From: DASWTL01 sp035575925
GTDB lineage: Bacteria > Bacteroidota > Bacteroidia > Sphingobacteriales > Sphingobacteriaceae
Assembly (NCBI GenBank): GCA_035575925.1
Contig: DATLXK010000029.1
Coordinates: forward strand, 1 to 64,000
Length of the DNA stretch: 64,000 nucleotides
Direction of reading: 5' to 3'
Part shown: in pieces, positions 45,450-54,797 of the stretch
Position numbering within the stretch: position 1 is the first letter of the stretch
Layout: each line of letters starts with the position of its first letter
Notes under the pieces: generated by a model
Seen by the model: the letters and a program-made list of their open reading frames with translations, nothing else
The model's database searches: none
What the model was told of the DNA's origin: nothing
Position numbers and translations under genes: made by a program

Positions 45450-46403
45450 TTGAAAAAAATACCTATTCTTCTTTTAACGCATGATAGGCCGAACTTACTG
45501 GAAAAAGTATTGAAACGGCTAATAAAATATACTAATTGGAACGAGTTCGATCTTTGGATATTAGATAACTTTTCCACGACATCGAATACAAAAATCATAA
45601 ATCTATTTAAGGATAATTATCCTTTTATTAATATCTACTCAACGCGATATAATCAGGTTTCTCAGATACAAAACGATGTCATAAAACTTTTAAAAGCGGA
45701 AATTTATATTAAGCTGGACGACGATATACTCGTTTCGGAAAACTGGACCAAACCTTTTATAGATGTTTTTAACAGGAATTATTCGAAAATGAGCTTTGGG
45801 TCTGTGGTGATCCCGATCAACGGGTTCGGCTGGTTGCCGTTCCTGGAGATTATGGACCTGAAAACAGACTTCCAGCGCAAATTTCCTGAAGTGGAATTGA
45901 AACAGGATTGTATGGATGTTGCTGTCTTTAATGATAAAAAAGTAAACGAATACATTTGGGAAAAGTGTTACAATATTGACGACACTGCCAGAACTTTTAT
46001 CGAAAATCAAAAGAGCCAATTTTTAGACCTCCAATGTCCGCACCGGTATTCTATCGGCGCTATTATCTTTTCTCATGAAACCTGGAGGAAAATGGGGGGA
46101 TGGAAAGTGCAGGTGGGTTATGAAAAGGTTCTGGCCAGACAAAAGAGATTTCAGAGACTAGCATCTTTTTGGAAAAATAAGGAGATTAAAAATAGCTATA
46201 CCCGTCTAAATCATATCGCAGATATTTTTTCCGGAGCAACATCAAGTGAAATGGCTGGTGATGAAATCGGTATTTATAATTACTCACAAGAGAATGACCT
46301 TATTATCCCAGTAACCACTCAGGGTATTGTATTTCATTTTTCATTTGGTCCGGTTGATAGCTACCTTATGAGCAAGATTTATTTAAAATTACAGGATGTT
46401 TGA
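45450..46403 (+). CDS. Glycosyltransferase, GT2-like
   Basis: A 317-residue protein beginning with a TTG codon (MKKIPILLLTHDRPNLLEKV). LWILDNFSTTSNT and IYIKLDDDILVSENW match the nucleotide-binding and metal-binding parts of a GT-A fold. The C-terminal half has GAIIFSHETWRKMGGW but no clear family motif. Its end overlaps the first UDP-galactopyranose mutase gene by 8 nt, so the two are coupled. Confidence 0.7.
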   Translation: MKKIPILLLTHDRPNLLEKVLKRLIKYTNWNEFDLWILDNFSTTSNTKIINLFKDNYPFINIYSTRYNQVSQIQNDVIKLLKAEIYIKLDDDILVSENWTKPFIDVFNRNYSKMSFGSVVIPINGFGWLPFLEIMDLKTDFQRKFPEVELKQDCMDVAVFNDKKVNEYIWEKCYNIDDTARTFIENQKSQFLDLQCPHRYSIGAIIFSHETWRKMGGWKVQVGYEKVLARQKRFQRLASFWKNKEIKNSYTRLNHIADIFSGATSSEMAGDEIGIYNYSQENDLIIPVTTQGIVFHFSFGPVDSYLMSKIYLKLQDV

Positions 46404-47499
46404 TTATGTTATAGTGGGCGCCGGTTACTCCGGAAGCGTGTTTGCCGAAAGGATCGCAACACAGCTGAACCAAAAAGTATTGGTAATTGACAAGCGGAAC
46501 CACATAGCCGGAAACGCTTACGATTACTATAATGAAGACGGAATTCTGGTGCATAAATATGGTCCCCACTGGTTCCATACCAACGATAAGAATGTTTTCA
46601 GTTACCTGTCGAAATTTACCGACTGGCATTTTCATTACCATCGTGTTAAAACATATGTCGACGGGAAACTTCTGCCCATTCCCATCAACTACGATACCTT
46701 GAATGAGTTGTATGGCCTGAATCTCCGATCGCCAAAGGATGTACAGGAATTTTACGACCAGGTGAAAGTGAGTATCGCAAATCCGGCCAATTCCGAAGAA
46801 ATGGTGATTAGCCAGGTTGGCGAAGATCTTTATAAAAAGTTCTTTAAAGGATACACCCTTAAGCAATGGGAGATAGATCCAAAGGATCTTGCCGCCAGTG
46901 TAACGGCGAGGATCCCGACAAGGACCAACCGCGACGATAGGTACTTTACCGATACTTACCAGGGAGTGCCAAAATATGGGTATACGGAGATGTTTAAAAA
47001 GATGCTCGATCATCCCAATATCTCTCTTATGCTTCAAACGGATTACCGGGACGTTATCAACGAACTGAACTTTAAAACACTGATCTACACCGGCCCCATC
47101 GATTCCTATTTTGATTACAAGTTTGGTAAACTGCCCTACCGGTCGCTGCGGTTTGAACACGAAACGTTTAACCAGGAATCATACCAGGGACATCAGCAGA
47201 TTAACTACCCCAACGACTATGATTTTACCAGGATAGTAGAATGGAAACACGCCACCGGGCAAAAAAGCACAAACACCACCATCACCCGCGAATATTCATT
47301 GCTTGCTACCGATGATATGGAGAAGTATTACCCGATACCCAGGGATGAAAACCATATATTATATAAAAAATACCAGGAAGAAGCTGATCGCCTGACGAAT
47401 GTTATTTTCTGCGGAAGGCTGGCTGATTATAAATATTATAACATGGACCAGGTTGTGGCAAGGGCTCTGATGCTGTTTGAAAAAACGGTTAACTTTTGA
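46396..47499 (+). CDS. glf: UDP-galactopyranose mutase-type flavoenzyme, divergent copy
   Basis: A 367-residue FAD enzyme that isomerises a UDP-hexopyranose to its furanose form. The FAD loop is VGAGYSGSVFAERIA, followed by VIDKRNHIAGNAYD and HKYGPHWFHTND; the usual form is GPHIFHT or GAHIFHT. KQWEIDPKDL replaces the usual QWG, and GRLADYKYYNMDQVVARAL ends the FAD domain. The deviations around the substrate site set it apart from the copy at 48406. It might use UDP-GalNAc, a 6-deoxy sugar or another nucleotide, but this is inference. The DNA is GC-richer than that of its neighbours. Confidence 0.87.
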   Translation: MFDYVIVGAGYSGSVFAERIATQLNQKVLVIDKRNHIAGNAYDYYNEDGILVHKYGPHWFHTNDKNVFSYLSKFTDWHFHYHRVKTYVDGKLLPIPINYDTLNELYGLNLRSPKDVQEFYDQVKVSIANPANSEEMVISQVGEDLYKKFFKGYTLKQWEIDPKDLAASVTARIPTRTNRDDRYFTDTYQGVPKYGYTEMFKKMLDHPNISLMLQTDYRDVINELNFKTLIYTGPIDSYFDYKFGKLPYRSLRFEHETFNQESYQGHQQINYPNDYDFTRIVEWKHATGQKSTNTTITREYSLLATDDMEKYYPIPRDENHILYKKYQEEADRLTNVIFCGRLADYKYYNMDQVVARALMLFEKTVNF

Positions 47500-47518
47500 T
47501 CTATAATTTACTACTTTC

Positions 47519-48394
47519 ATGAAGCTATCATTTGTTATATTAAATTATAATCGAAAAACAGAATTACTTATTACTATTCGTAAAACCCTTGATTGGATGG
47601 AACAAAGGGATGACGTTGAGATTATAATAGTTGACAATGCCTCAACCGACGATAGCGTGATGTCTGTAAAAAAGGTATATCCTGATATAAAAGTAATCGA
47701 ACGTACCGTGAATAATGGGGTAGCGGGATGGAACGATGGCTTTGCAGACTCAAATGGAGAATATATCGTAGTTTTGGACGACGATAGTAATATAGAGAGA
47801 GGTTTGGAACAGGCAGTTCAGTATATGGATGCATGTCCTCAAATAGGAATATTAGCTCTTAATATTGTCGGCGGAGCTTTTCAAACTATTTTGTTAGAGG
47901 AATGGCCGGACAAACAGCAATGCTTAAGCTTTATTGGATGCGGAGCTTTAATACGTAAAAAGGTTTACCAAAAGATTGGCGGTTTTGCCGAGTGGCTCTT
48001 TATTTACGCTCATGAGCATGAATATGCTATACGTTGTTATAATGCAGGTTTTAGTATTCATTATTATAAAGACTGCCAGGTAGTTCATCGTACAAGTAAT
48101 ATCAATCGGAGTAACGAAAGACTTACTGTATTTACTGTAAGAAATGAAATGGGTATTATATATAAATTCTTCGGCAAAAAGCGAAGAACATATATATTTA
48201 GAACGCTTATTAATCGCTTAAAAACTATAAACGATAGTGGTATCAAAACTGGCTATTATGTAATTAAGGGATTTTTAGAATTTTTAAAAATTAGAGCAAG
48301 TATCCCTCATACACCGGTTTCAGATGATATTCAGGATTTTTATGCAAAGCGTTTCTGGTCCGCGAGACCAATTATTCGAATAAAAAATCATTAG
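47519..48394 (+). CDS. Glycosyltransferase family 2, rhamnosyltransferase-like
   Basis: A 291-residue GT-A enzyme. LSFVILNYNRKTELLITIRK, IIIVDNASTDDSV, VLDDDSNIERGLEQA and IYAHEHEYAIRCYNAGF are the standard motifs of the WbbL/rhamnosyl- and galactofuranosyltransferase-like GT2 group. It lies between the two mutase genes, so a furanose donor is a reasonable guess. Confidence 0.9.
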   Translation: MKLSFVILNYNRKTELLITIRKTLDWMEQRDDVEIIIVDNASTDDSVMSVKKVYPDIKVIERTVNNGVAGWNDGFADSNGEYIVVLDDDSNIERGLEQAVQYMDACPQIGILALNIVGGAFQTILLEEWPDKQQCLSFIGCGALIRKKVYQKIGGFAEWLFIYAHEHEYAIRCYNAGFSIHYYKDCQVVHRTSNINRSNERLTVFTVRNEMGIIYKFFGKKRRTYIFRTLINRLKTINDSGIKTGYYVIKGFLEFLKIRASIPHTPVSDDIQDFYAKRFWSARPIIRIKNH

Positions 48395-48405
48395 TATAGC
48401 TCTAT

Positions 48406-49521
48406 ATGGAACAGAAGAAATATGATTACCTAATTGTGGGATCTGGATTGTTTGGGGCGGTCTTTTACCATGAACTTAGAAAAAGAGGAAAAACATGTTT
48501 AGTAATAGATAAACGCGCACACTGGGGCGGAAATATTTACTGTGAAAAAATTGAAGACATAAATGTTCATAAATATGGCGCGCACATTTTTCATACTAAT
48601 GATCGCAAGATTTGGGAATATGTAAATTCATTTGTAGAGTTTAATCGTTATACAAATAGTCCGGTAGCTATTTACAAAGACAAACTCTATAACCTGCCCT
48701 TTAATATGAATACTTTTTACCAGCTTTGGGGGGTTCATACTCCCGCAGATGCAAAGAAAATCATAGATCAGCAAATTGCTGAGAGCGGCATTACCAATCC
48801 GGGCAATTTGGAGGAGCAGGCAATTTCATTAGTGGGAACTGATATTTACTTCAAATTGATTAAAGAATATACCGAGAAACAATGGGGGCGGAAAGCTACT
48901 GAACTGCCTTCTTTCATAATTAAAAGACTACCTGTAAGATTTACCTTCGACAATAATTATTTTTCTGATAAGTATCAGGGAATACCTATCGGTGGATATA
49001 ATAAACTGACCGAGGGTCTTTTAAATGGAGCTGATGTACGATTAAACACTGATTATTTTGAAGATCGTAATGAGCTGGACAACCTTGCAGAACGCATCGT
49101 ATTCACCGGCAAAATTGATCAATTTTACAACTACAGGTTTGGACAACTTGAATATCGCAGTCTGGATTTTAAACATGAAACATTAGCAATTGAAAATTAT
49201 CAAGGAAATGCTGTAGTGAATTATACAGAAGGTATTGTTCCGTATACCCGGATAATAGAACACAAGCATTTTGAATTTGGAACCCAACCTGCTACGGTAA
49301 TTACCAAAGAATATTCATCAGAATGGAGTCAATCTAAAGAGCCTTACTACCCGGTTAATGATAATCGGAACTCAGAACTTTTGGTTAAGTACAAATATTT
49401 GGCAGATCACGAAAAAAAGGTGATTTTTGGAGGGAGACTTGCTGAATACCGTTATTATGATATGCATCAGGTAATCGGTTCAGCCCTTGCAAGAATTAAA
49501 AAAGAATTTAATGAAGCATAA
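48406..49521 (+). CDS. glf: UDP-galactopyranose mutase
   Basis: A 371-residue FAD enzyme producing UDP-galactofuranose. Motifs are canonical: LIVGSGLFGAVFYHEL, VIDKRAHWGGNIY, HKYGAHIFHTND, EKQWGRKATELP, YFSDKYQGIPIGGY, EYRSLDFKHET and GGRLAEYRYYDMHQVIG. Compared with the mutase at 46396 it is clearly the typical one. The following glycosyltransferase gene starts 11 nt before its end. The presence of a GlfT2-like transferase at 50580 agrees with a galactofuranose residue in the repeat unit. Confidence 0.95.
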   Translation: MEQKKYDYLIVGSGLFGAVFYHELRKRGKTCLVIDKRAHWGGNIYCEKIEDINVHKYGAHIFHTNDRKIWEYVNSFVEFNRYTNSPVAIYKDKLYNLPFNMNTFYQLWGVHTPADAKKIIDQQIAESGITNPGNLEEQAISLVGTDIYFKLIKEYTEKQWGRKATELPSFIIKRLPVRFTFDNNYFSDKYQGIPIGGYNKLTEGLLNGADVRLNTDYFEDRNELDNLAERIVFTGKIDQFYNYRFGQLEYRSLDFKHETLAIENYQGNAVVNYTEGIVPYTRIIEHKHFEFGTQPATVITKEYSSEWSQSKEPYYPVNDNRNSELLVKYKYLADHEKKVIFGGRLAEYRYYDMHQVIGSALARIKKEFNEA

Positions 49522-50569
49522 TTATTGTATACTTCTTCTGGCCAGCTATGATTTTGAGGCCATTCAATTGACGTTAAAATCTTTAGATCACACTGTGACC
49601 GAGATAGGGGTTCCTATCATAGTAATTCTAAACGGTGGTAGTGCCAGCTATAAGGGATCAAAAGTTGAAAAAATTTGCCGGGATTGGGCCCGAAGCGGGG
49701 TTAACCGACACATAATAAGGCCTGTAGCTTCAGGAAAAGAGCCTTTATTTGCAATTCAAGAGACAATTGCATCCTTTGATCTTTTAAAGGATATAAAATA
49801 TATTTTAAAGATTGATGATGATCTTATTCCTTTAAAACCAGGCTGGGCAACTGATATCGCAAATTTATATCATAATTCTGAAGAAAAATACGGGAATATT
49901 GGATTTACCACCGGACTCATAAATAATAATAGTTGGGGATTTAAGGAGTTATTAACGATTTATGATAAATGGGAAGAATATAGGTCTTTTATGAATCATG
50001 CATCCCTGGGAGGAAGGAATTTAGAAATAGCTGTTAAAGCTGGGGCGGTTGATACCGGATTAAACGGCACGATCTGGCAATATCCTGCCCTGGCAGCTTG
50101 GTTGCATGAATGGACATCGTTTGAAATCCCTTTATTCATCTCCAAAACGAAAGATCTTAAGGTTGAGGAAATTGCAATAACTACCCATTATTCAATTGGA
50201 TGCATGTATTCTCATAAAGATTTATGGCTTAATCTGGTACCAGAGGGAGATAATTTTGATGAACTATTAATTCACCAGTATTGTCTGAAAAATAACTTAA
50301 AGAAGTTTGCAGCTATGTATCAGCCTTTTCTTCATCTATTTTATTTTAAACAACGGCTGGCAAACGCATATTTGTTTCCAGGGTTCATGGAAAATCTGGC
50401 TCGTCATTTTAACGATCCAACTTTCCAAAATATTATAAGAATAAATAATGAAGATCGATTAGCAGATATTGAAGAAAAACTTGGCTTTATTAAAACATTT
50501 GAAAGAAAGTTTGGAAAGATAGAACGTATTCTTCTAAAGGTTAAGAATTTTTTACCTTTTAAGATCTAG
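49511..50569 (+). CDS. Probable glycosyltransferase, GT-A-like
   Basis: A 352-residue protein starting at the ATG at 49511, which overlaps the glf stop; an upstream TTG at 49487 is less likely. CILLLASYDFEAIQLTLKSL and ILKIDDDLIPLKPGW resemble the nucleotide-binding and metal-binding segments of GT2 enzymes. The rest has no motif I recognise, though CMYSHKDLW could be the acceptor-side region. It is embedded between mutase and galactofuranosyltransferase genes. Confidence 0.65.
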   Translation: MKHNYCILLLASYDFEAIQLTLKSLDHTVTEIGVPIIVILNGGSASYKGSKVEKICRDWARSGVNRHIIRPVASGKEPLFAIQETIASFDLLKDIKYILKIDDDLIPLKPGWATDIANLYHNSEEKYGNIGFTTGLINNNSWGFKELLTIYDKWEEYRSFMNHASLGGRNLEIAVKAGAVDTGLNGTIWQYPALAAWLHEWTSFEIPLFISKTKDLKVEEIAITTHYSIGCMYSHKDLWLNLVPEGDNFDELLIHQYCLKNNLKKFAAMYQPFLHLFYFKQRLANAYLFPGFMENLARHFNDPTFQNIIRINNEDRLADIEEKLGFIKTFERKFGKIERILLKVKNFLPFKI

Positions 50570-50579
50570 CATTAATATA

Positions 50580-51485
50580 ATGAAAATAGCAGCTGTTGTT
50601 GTTACATATAATCGGATTTCTTTACTAAAAGTATGTGTTCAGAAACTTTTGGAGCAAACCCGCATTCCGGATATGATAATTATTGTAAACAATGGTTCAA
50701 CTGATGGGACGGAGGAATGGCTCAAAACACTTCCTCCCGTGGTTAAAGTAATTAACCAGGCAAACCTGGGTAGCTCTGGTGGATGTAATTCAGGTTTCAG
50801 GTCTGCTATGGAGTCCGGTGTTGATTGGGTGTGGACGATGGATGACGATTGTAATCCGGATGCTAACGCGTTAAATGAGATCGTTAGCATTAAGCCGCAA
50901 ATTGACACTATATATGGAAGTATAGCATTAAATGAGCAAAATCCAAAGAAGATTGTATGGTGGATTGCTGATGAAAAACGTAGAGGCAGATATATTTCAG
51001 ATTATAGCAATATTAATACCCCTCTTTATTATACCAGACACACGATCCCCTTCCTAGGTTTATTTGCTCCTAAAGAGATAATCCATAAAATAGGATTTCC
51101 TGAGAAAAACCTTATTTTATGGAATGATGATGAAGAATATTGCTTTAGAGCTATGTCAAATGGTTTTCGGCTTTGTTATGTTACAAAATCAATTTTAAAG
51201 CATCCCCCGGTTGCTTATAAGGAAATCAGTCTATTTGGCATTAAAACATATATCTATGAAACTACATATCAAAAAAATAGATATTTTTTCCGGAACAGTA
51301 CTTACGTTGCAAAAAAATATAACTCATTTTTTAAATTTTACCTGTGCATTTTACCTGTAAAAATTATTAAGGCTGCTATCCATTCGTGTAATAGTATACC
51401 ATCTGAAGGGAAACTCAAAAATTACAAAACATATTTAAGCGCGATTCTGAGTGGTATAAGAGGCGAATTGGGATTTATTAAATGA
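50580..51485 (+). CDS. Galactofuranosyltransferase-like GT2 (GlfT2-type)
   Basis: A 301-residue GT-A enzyme. AAVVVTYNRISLLKVCVQKL, IIIVNNGSTDGTEEWL, NLGSSGGCNSGFRSAM and WTMDDDCNPD form the donor site, and LILWNDDEEYCFRAM is the W-x-DDxE type motif seen in galactofuranosyltransferases. With two mutase genes directly upstream, transfer of a furanose sugar is likely. Ten nucleotides separate it from the previous gene. Confidence 0.88.
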   Translation: MKIAAVVVTYNRISLLKVCVQKLLEQTRIPDMIIIVNNGSTDGTEEWLKTLPPVVKVINQANLGSSGGCNSGFRSAMESGVDWVWTMDDDCNPDANALNEIVSIKPQIDTIYGSIALNEQNPKKIVWWIADEKRRGRYISDYSNINTPLYYTRHTIPFLGLFAPKEIIHKIGFPEKNLILWNDDEEYCFRAMSNGFRLCYVTKSILKHPPVAYKEISLFGIKTYIYETTYQKNRYFFRNSTYVAKKYNSFFKFYLCILPVKIIKAAIHSCNSIPSEGKLKNYKTYLSAILSGIRGELGFIK

Positions 51486-51492
51486 AAAAGCG

Positions 51493-52662
51493 TTGAATCT
51501 GTATCGTTTTTTTGCATTATATCAGCCAGTTATCATGTTCGCAGGAACATGGCTCGTAGCTATCACGCTGTTTTCTATGCGGCTGAGCGGTCTTTTGGAA
51601 CAGGATATTAATCAGGGATTTATCTTTTTGGGGATGTCCCTTACATTCTTTTTAATTGGCTATACACTTACATTCTTTTTAAGGAAACGTATCAGTCTTG
51701 GTATTCATAGTCGGGAATATATAAGTGATTATATATTGAAACGGTTTAACAGCTACTTCATATTTTGGATCCTGGCAACCATAGCTGAAATTTTGTACTC
51801 GCGTGGCATACCCATTGTTTGGTTGCTTACAGGCAGCGAAAAAACTTATTTCGACTTTGGGATACCATCTTTACATGGACTTTTAAATGCGTTGCAACTA
51901 TCTCTGGGAGTTATTGCGTTTTACCTATACTTGATAACTAAAAAGAAAAAGTACATATACATTACACTTCTTTTTGTACTTTATAATGTAGCTATTATTA
52001 GTAGGCAAGTTATTATTGTATTACTTATTGAGATATTTGTAATTTACTTTTATTTAGCCACAAATAAGCTTAAGTTATTTCGGACATTAATTATTTATTT
52101 TGTACTGGCTATCGTTGGTTTCGGAATATTGGGTGACCTGCGATCCGATGCTAAAACTTTTCTTGTGCTTGCACAGCCGACCGAACGCTGGCCTGATTGG
52201 TTGCCTTCAGGATTTTTATGGGTTTATATCTATATTACCACACCTATTAATAATCTTATTTATAATTTTTCTTTTCCTGTAGAACAATACAGGTATTTCT
52301 TTCCAAATACTCTTTCACTTTTATTGCCAAGCGTTATTCGCAACATGGTCTTCAGCCCCGAAGATTATAATGTATCTGGGAATCTTATATCGCTGGCATT
52401 TAATGTAAGCAGTGCCTTTGCCGCCCCTTATGCAGACATGGGTTTTACAGGCATTAAACTTTTCTCTTTATTTATTGGTGTGTTCAGTAACCTCACCTGG
52501 TGGGCTGAAGGTTCCAAGAGGATTTTTTTTCGCGCAGTAATAAGTCAGGCCATTTTGCTTTCTATCTTTTATAATCATTTCATGTATCTTCCTGTCGCAT
52601 TCCAGTTTTTTTGGATTTATCTATTTTTTGTCAGAATTAAATATGTCAAGAAATCTGTATAA
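51493..52662 (+). CDS. wzy: Wzy-type O-unit polymerase, second copy
   Basis: A 389-residue membrane protein with about eleven hydrophobic segments and a large loop between the later helices, as in Wzy/oligosaccharide repeat-unit polymerases. The start appears to be TTG at 51493, 8 nt after the previous stop; the next ATG (51535) would cut the first helix. It is not similar to the EpsG-type polymerase at 17197. It should polymerise the repeat unit of the second cluster. Its last 20 nt overlap the next gene. Confidence 0.8.
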   Translation: MNLYRFFALYQPVIMFAGTWLVAITLFSMRLSGLLEQDINQGFIFLGMSLTFFLIGYTLTFFLRKRISLGIHSREYISDYILKRFNSYFIFWILATIAEILYSRGIPIVWLLTGSEKTYFDFGIPSLHGLLNALQLSLGVIAFYLYLITKKKKYIYITLLFVLYNVAIISRQVIIVLLIEIFVIYFYLATNKLKLFRTLIIYFVLAIVGFGILGDLRSDAKTFLVLAQPTERWPDWLPSGFLWVYIYITTPINNLIYNFSFPVEQYRYFFPNTLSLLLPSVIRNMVFSPEDYNVSGNLISLAFNVSSAFAAPYADMGFTGIKLFSLFIGVFSNLTWWAEGSKRIFFRAVISQAILLSIFYNHFMYLPVAFQFFWIYLFFVRIKYVKKSV

Positions 52663-53500
52663 ATCACTACGCCAGATTCGGCAGCAAGCAATGTCCGAAA
52701 AACCAGCTATTGCTGTTGGAATACGTCTAAAGAATGAAATAGCTGCTATCCGTTCATTTTGGGGCTCATTAAAAAAGCAATCTTTTTTTAATAAAACTGA
52801 AATTGTATTTATTGACAGCGGTAGCACAGACGGAACCCTGGAATTTTTAATGAATATTGAGTGTACAATTTATACTATTTCCAGTGATGAATTTTCTTTC
52901 GGAAGCTCATGTAATTTAATAATGGAGCTTACTATAAGTGAACATGTTTGTTTTTTTTCGGGCCATGTTATTATTCAAAGTTCCGAATGCCTGAACTATT
53001 TATGCTCTTATATTAAAAAAAATGGAGATACGTCCGGATATCTCCGGCAGGTTCCAAATTATATAACAGGCTACTCAATCTACGACTTTACTTATTTAAA
53101 GTATCGTTTTCCTGCTAAACGTTCACAGCAACCCGTACTAACCAAGGAAAATGTAAGATTCTCAAACGCCGCTTCCATAGTATGCAGAAAACATTGGGAT
53201 AGTGTAAAATTTAAGAATATCCGTGCTGGGGAGGATCAAATGTGGGCAAGTGAAGCATATAAAGCAGGATTTAAAATCATTTACTTTCATATGCTTCTTG
53301 TTCTTCACAGTCATAATGAATCCTGTGATGAGATTACACAGCGTGTGAGGCTCAATGCAAATGCCCTTTTCCCGAACGGCGTGGGACATTTTAAAAAATG
53401 TCTTGCTTTTATAAAGGTTTTTGCTAGTATTCTCTTAAATAGCGGGAATTTAAAAAAAGCAACAGAATTCGCATATGCACACTACAAAGGATATTCATGA
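52643..53500 (+). CDS. Glycosyltransferase family 2
   Basis: A protein of about 285 residues. AIAVGIRLKNEIAAIRSFW, IVFIDSGSTDGTLEFL, EFSFGSSCNLIM and IRAGEDQMWASEAYKAGFK follow the rhamnosyltransferase-like GT2 pattern. The ATG at 52643 overlaps the polymerase gene; the ATG at 52691 is possible and would remove 16 basic residues. Similar in outline to the GT2 at 54798 (EFNHGGTRN there, EFSFGSSCN here). Confidence 0.85.
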   Translation: MSRNLYKSLRQIRQQAMSEKPAIAVGIRLKNEIAAIRSFWGSLKKQSFFNKTEIVFIDSGSTDGTLEFLMNIECTIYTISSDEFSFGSSCNLIMELTISEHVCFFSGHVIIQSSECLNYLCSYIKKNGDTSGYLRQVPNYITGYSIYDFTYLKYRFPAKRSQQPVLTKENVRFSNAASIVCRKHWDSVKFKNIRAGEDQMWASEAYKAGFKIIYFHMLLVLHSHNESCDEITQRVRLNANALFPNGVGHFKKCLAFIKVFASILLNSGNLKKATEFAYAHYKGYS

Positions 53501-53934
53501 AAATGTAAATACATAGTCATAATGAGTATAAACAATAGTGTGCTGGGTATGATTTTCAAATTATCGCTGTCAAAAGCATAATCCCAGAAATCGGATTCAC
53601 GGTTCCATAGCTTTTATCGCTGAAGAGATATCGGGTTACTACAGGAAAATCCTTCTCCGTGTGGTATACTCTGTATATGACAAAGACCTTATCCAAGCAA
53701 ATTCTCAGGTTCATACTAAACAGGAAACAAAGATTACAGTAAATCCCTGGAAAAGAAAAAAGCGACAATGGCAAAATTCCCTGAAAGAATGGAATTGGTG
53801 AAGACGGTCAATTATTTATGAGCATTCGGGCTATGCTGTCAACTTCCGGAGATTCTATTCATCTGTGAAACTCACATTGCTCATACATGTGCTTTTAAAT
53901 AAGAACACTATAATTAATACTTTACCAAAAGTCC
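53501..53934. other. Intergenic stretch, possibly decayed coding sequence
   Basis: No intact gene. Several short open stretches on both strands are interrupted by stops, and no family can be recognised. It lies between converging genes (the GT2 on plus and the methyltransferase on minus), so both transcripts should end here, but I see no strong terminator hairpin. Confidence 0.5.
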
Positions 53935-54663
53935 TTATTGAGATTTTTTTCTTAATACAATCATTGAATAGCTGGTTAATTCTGGAATGGGATGCTTTAC
54001 CAGCCAATTGGCTTTAAGTTTTTCAAGAGTTCGGAGTACGGGAATTTTTTTATAATATCCGTGTCCAAAATATCCTGTATAATTTACAATATCATACCCT
54101 GTGCTTATAAAAAAATTTACCATTTTTTTCGACGGCCCGTATGACATATCATAATAAGCTTCAAATTTATCGTGCTGATAAAGATCCCTTGGATTAAAAA
54201 ATGAAAGCAGCTTTTGACTGACAGATTCGGGAACCAATTTATTTACCAGGAAGGGAAGTGCATATAAGGTGGAAAAGCAATGCAGCGCATAACCACCGGG
54301 GGCTAAAATCTTAAGCACATTTTTATGGAGGTTCCTGGCATTATAGAAATGCTCTCCCGCCATCCTGCTGAAAACCAATCCGTAACGCGATTGAATATTT
54401 ATACTTTCCTTGCACAGATCGGTCACATCGCGTTCGTAAATTATATCTGCCTTTTCGAGCTCTTTAAGATCAATGTCGTTAATAGTATACGAAATATTTA
54501 GCGCCTTTATCCTGTCTGGTGGTAATGTAGGATTTGCTCCGGCGCCTATTTCGAATACTGATTTAATGTTATTTAATTTTATAAAATTTTCGATCATAGC
54601 GGGCATTTCAGCCCAGCCAGGAAAGCTTGCGTCCGTTTGATAAACGATGAAATCTGAGGTCAT
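53935..54663 (-). CDS. Class I SAM-dependent methyltransferase
   Basis: A 242-residue protein and the only complete gene on the minus strand of the window. VFEIGAGANPTLPPD (37-51) is motif I of the SAM fold, INDIDLKELEKADIIYERDV the second strand with its acidic residue, and VLKILAPGGYALHCFS the motif IV/V region. The substrate is unknown; sugar methylation is a context-based guess. I chose the ATG at 54663; an alternative start 39 nt upstream lacks support and would precede a promoter-like element. The opposite direction and flanking decayed DNA suggest a separate insertion into the cluster. Confidence 0.82.
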   Translation of the reverse strand: MTSDFIVYQTDASFPGWAEMPAMIENFIKLNNIKSVFEIGAGANPTLPPDRIKALNISYTINDIDLKELEKADIIYERDVTDLCKESINIQSRYGLVFSRMAGEHFYNARNLHKNVLKILAPGGYALHCFSTLYALPFLVNKLVPESVSQKLLSFFNPRDLYQHDKFEAYYDMSYGPSKKMVNFFISTGYDIVNYTGYFGHGYYKKIPVLRTLEKLKANWLVKHPIPELTSYSMIVLRKKSQ

Positions 54664-54666
54664 AGT

Positions 54667-54674
54667 CAAAAGTA
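54667..54674 (-). promoter_or_regulatory. -7 element almost abutting the methyltransferase start
   Basis: On the minus strand TACTTTTG is followed by ACT and then ATG. It fits TAnnTTTG exactly. A start site at the usual distance would coincide with the ATG, so the mRNA could be leaderless. Confidence 0.4.
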
Positions 54675-54797
54675 AAAAAAAATAGAAACATTCCTTAAGC
54701 AACTTAGCTTGACTGTGTATGAATAGTTCGTGATTTTAACAGTAAATTTTATATTTGCCAATATTAGCAGACAGCATATTCCCAGCCAGAACAACAG

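Noticed and set aside
46366..47160. Open frame of 264 codons on the minus strand
   Set aside because: It is fully antisense to the mutase gene at 46396, which has clear motifs. It comes from codon bias of that gene.
53522..53581. Very short plus-strand open frame starting with ATG behind the GT2 gene
   Set aside because: Nineteen codons, no ribosome-binding or family support, in an apparently decayed stretch.
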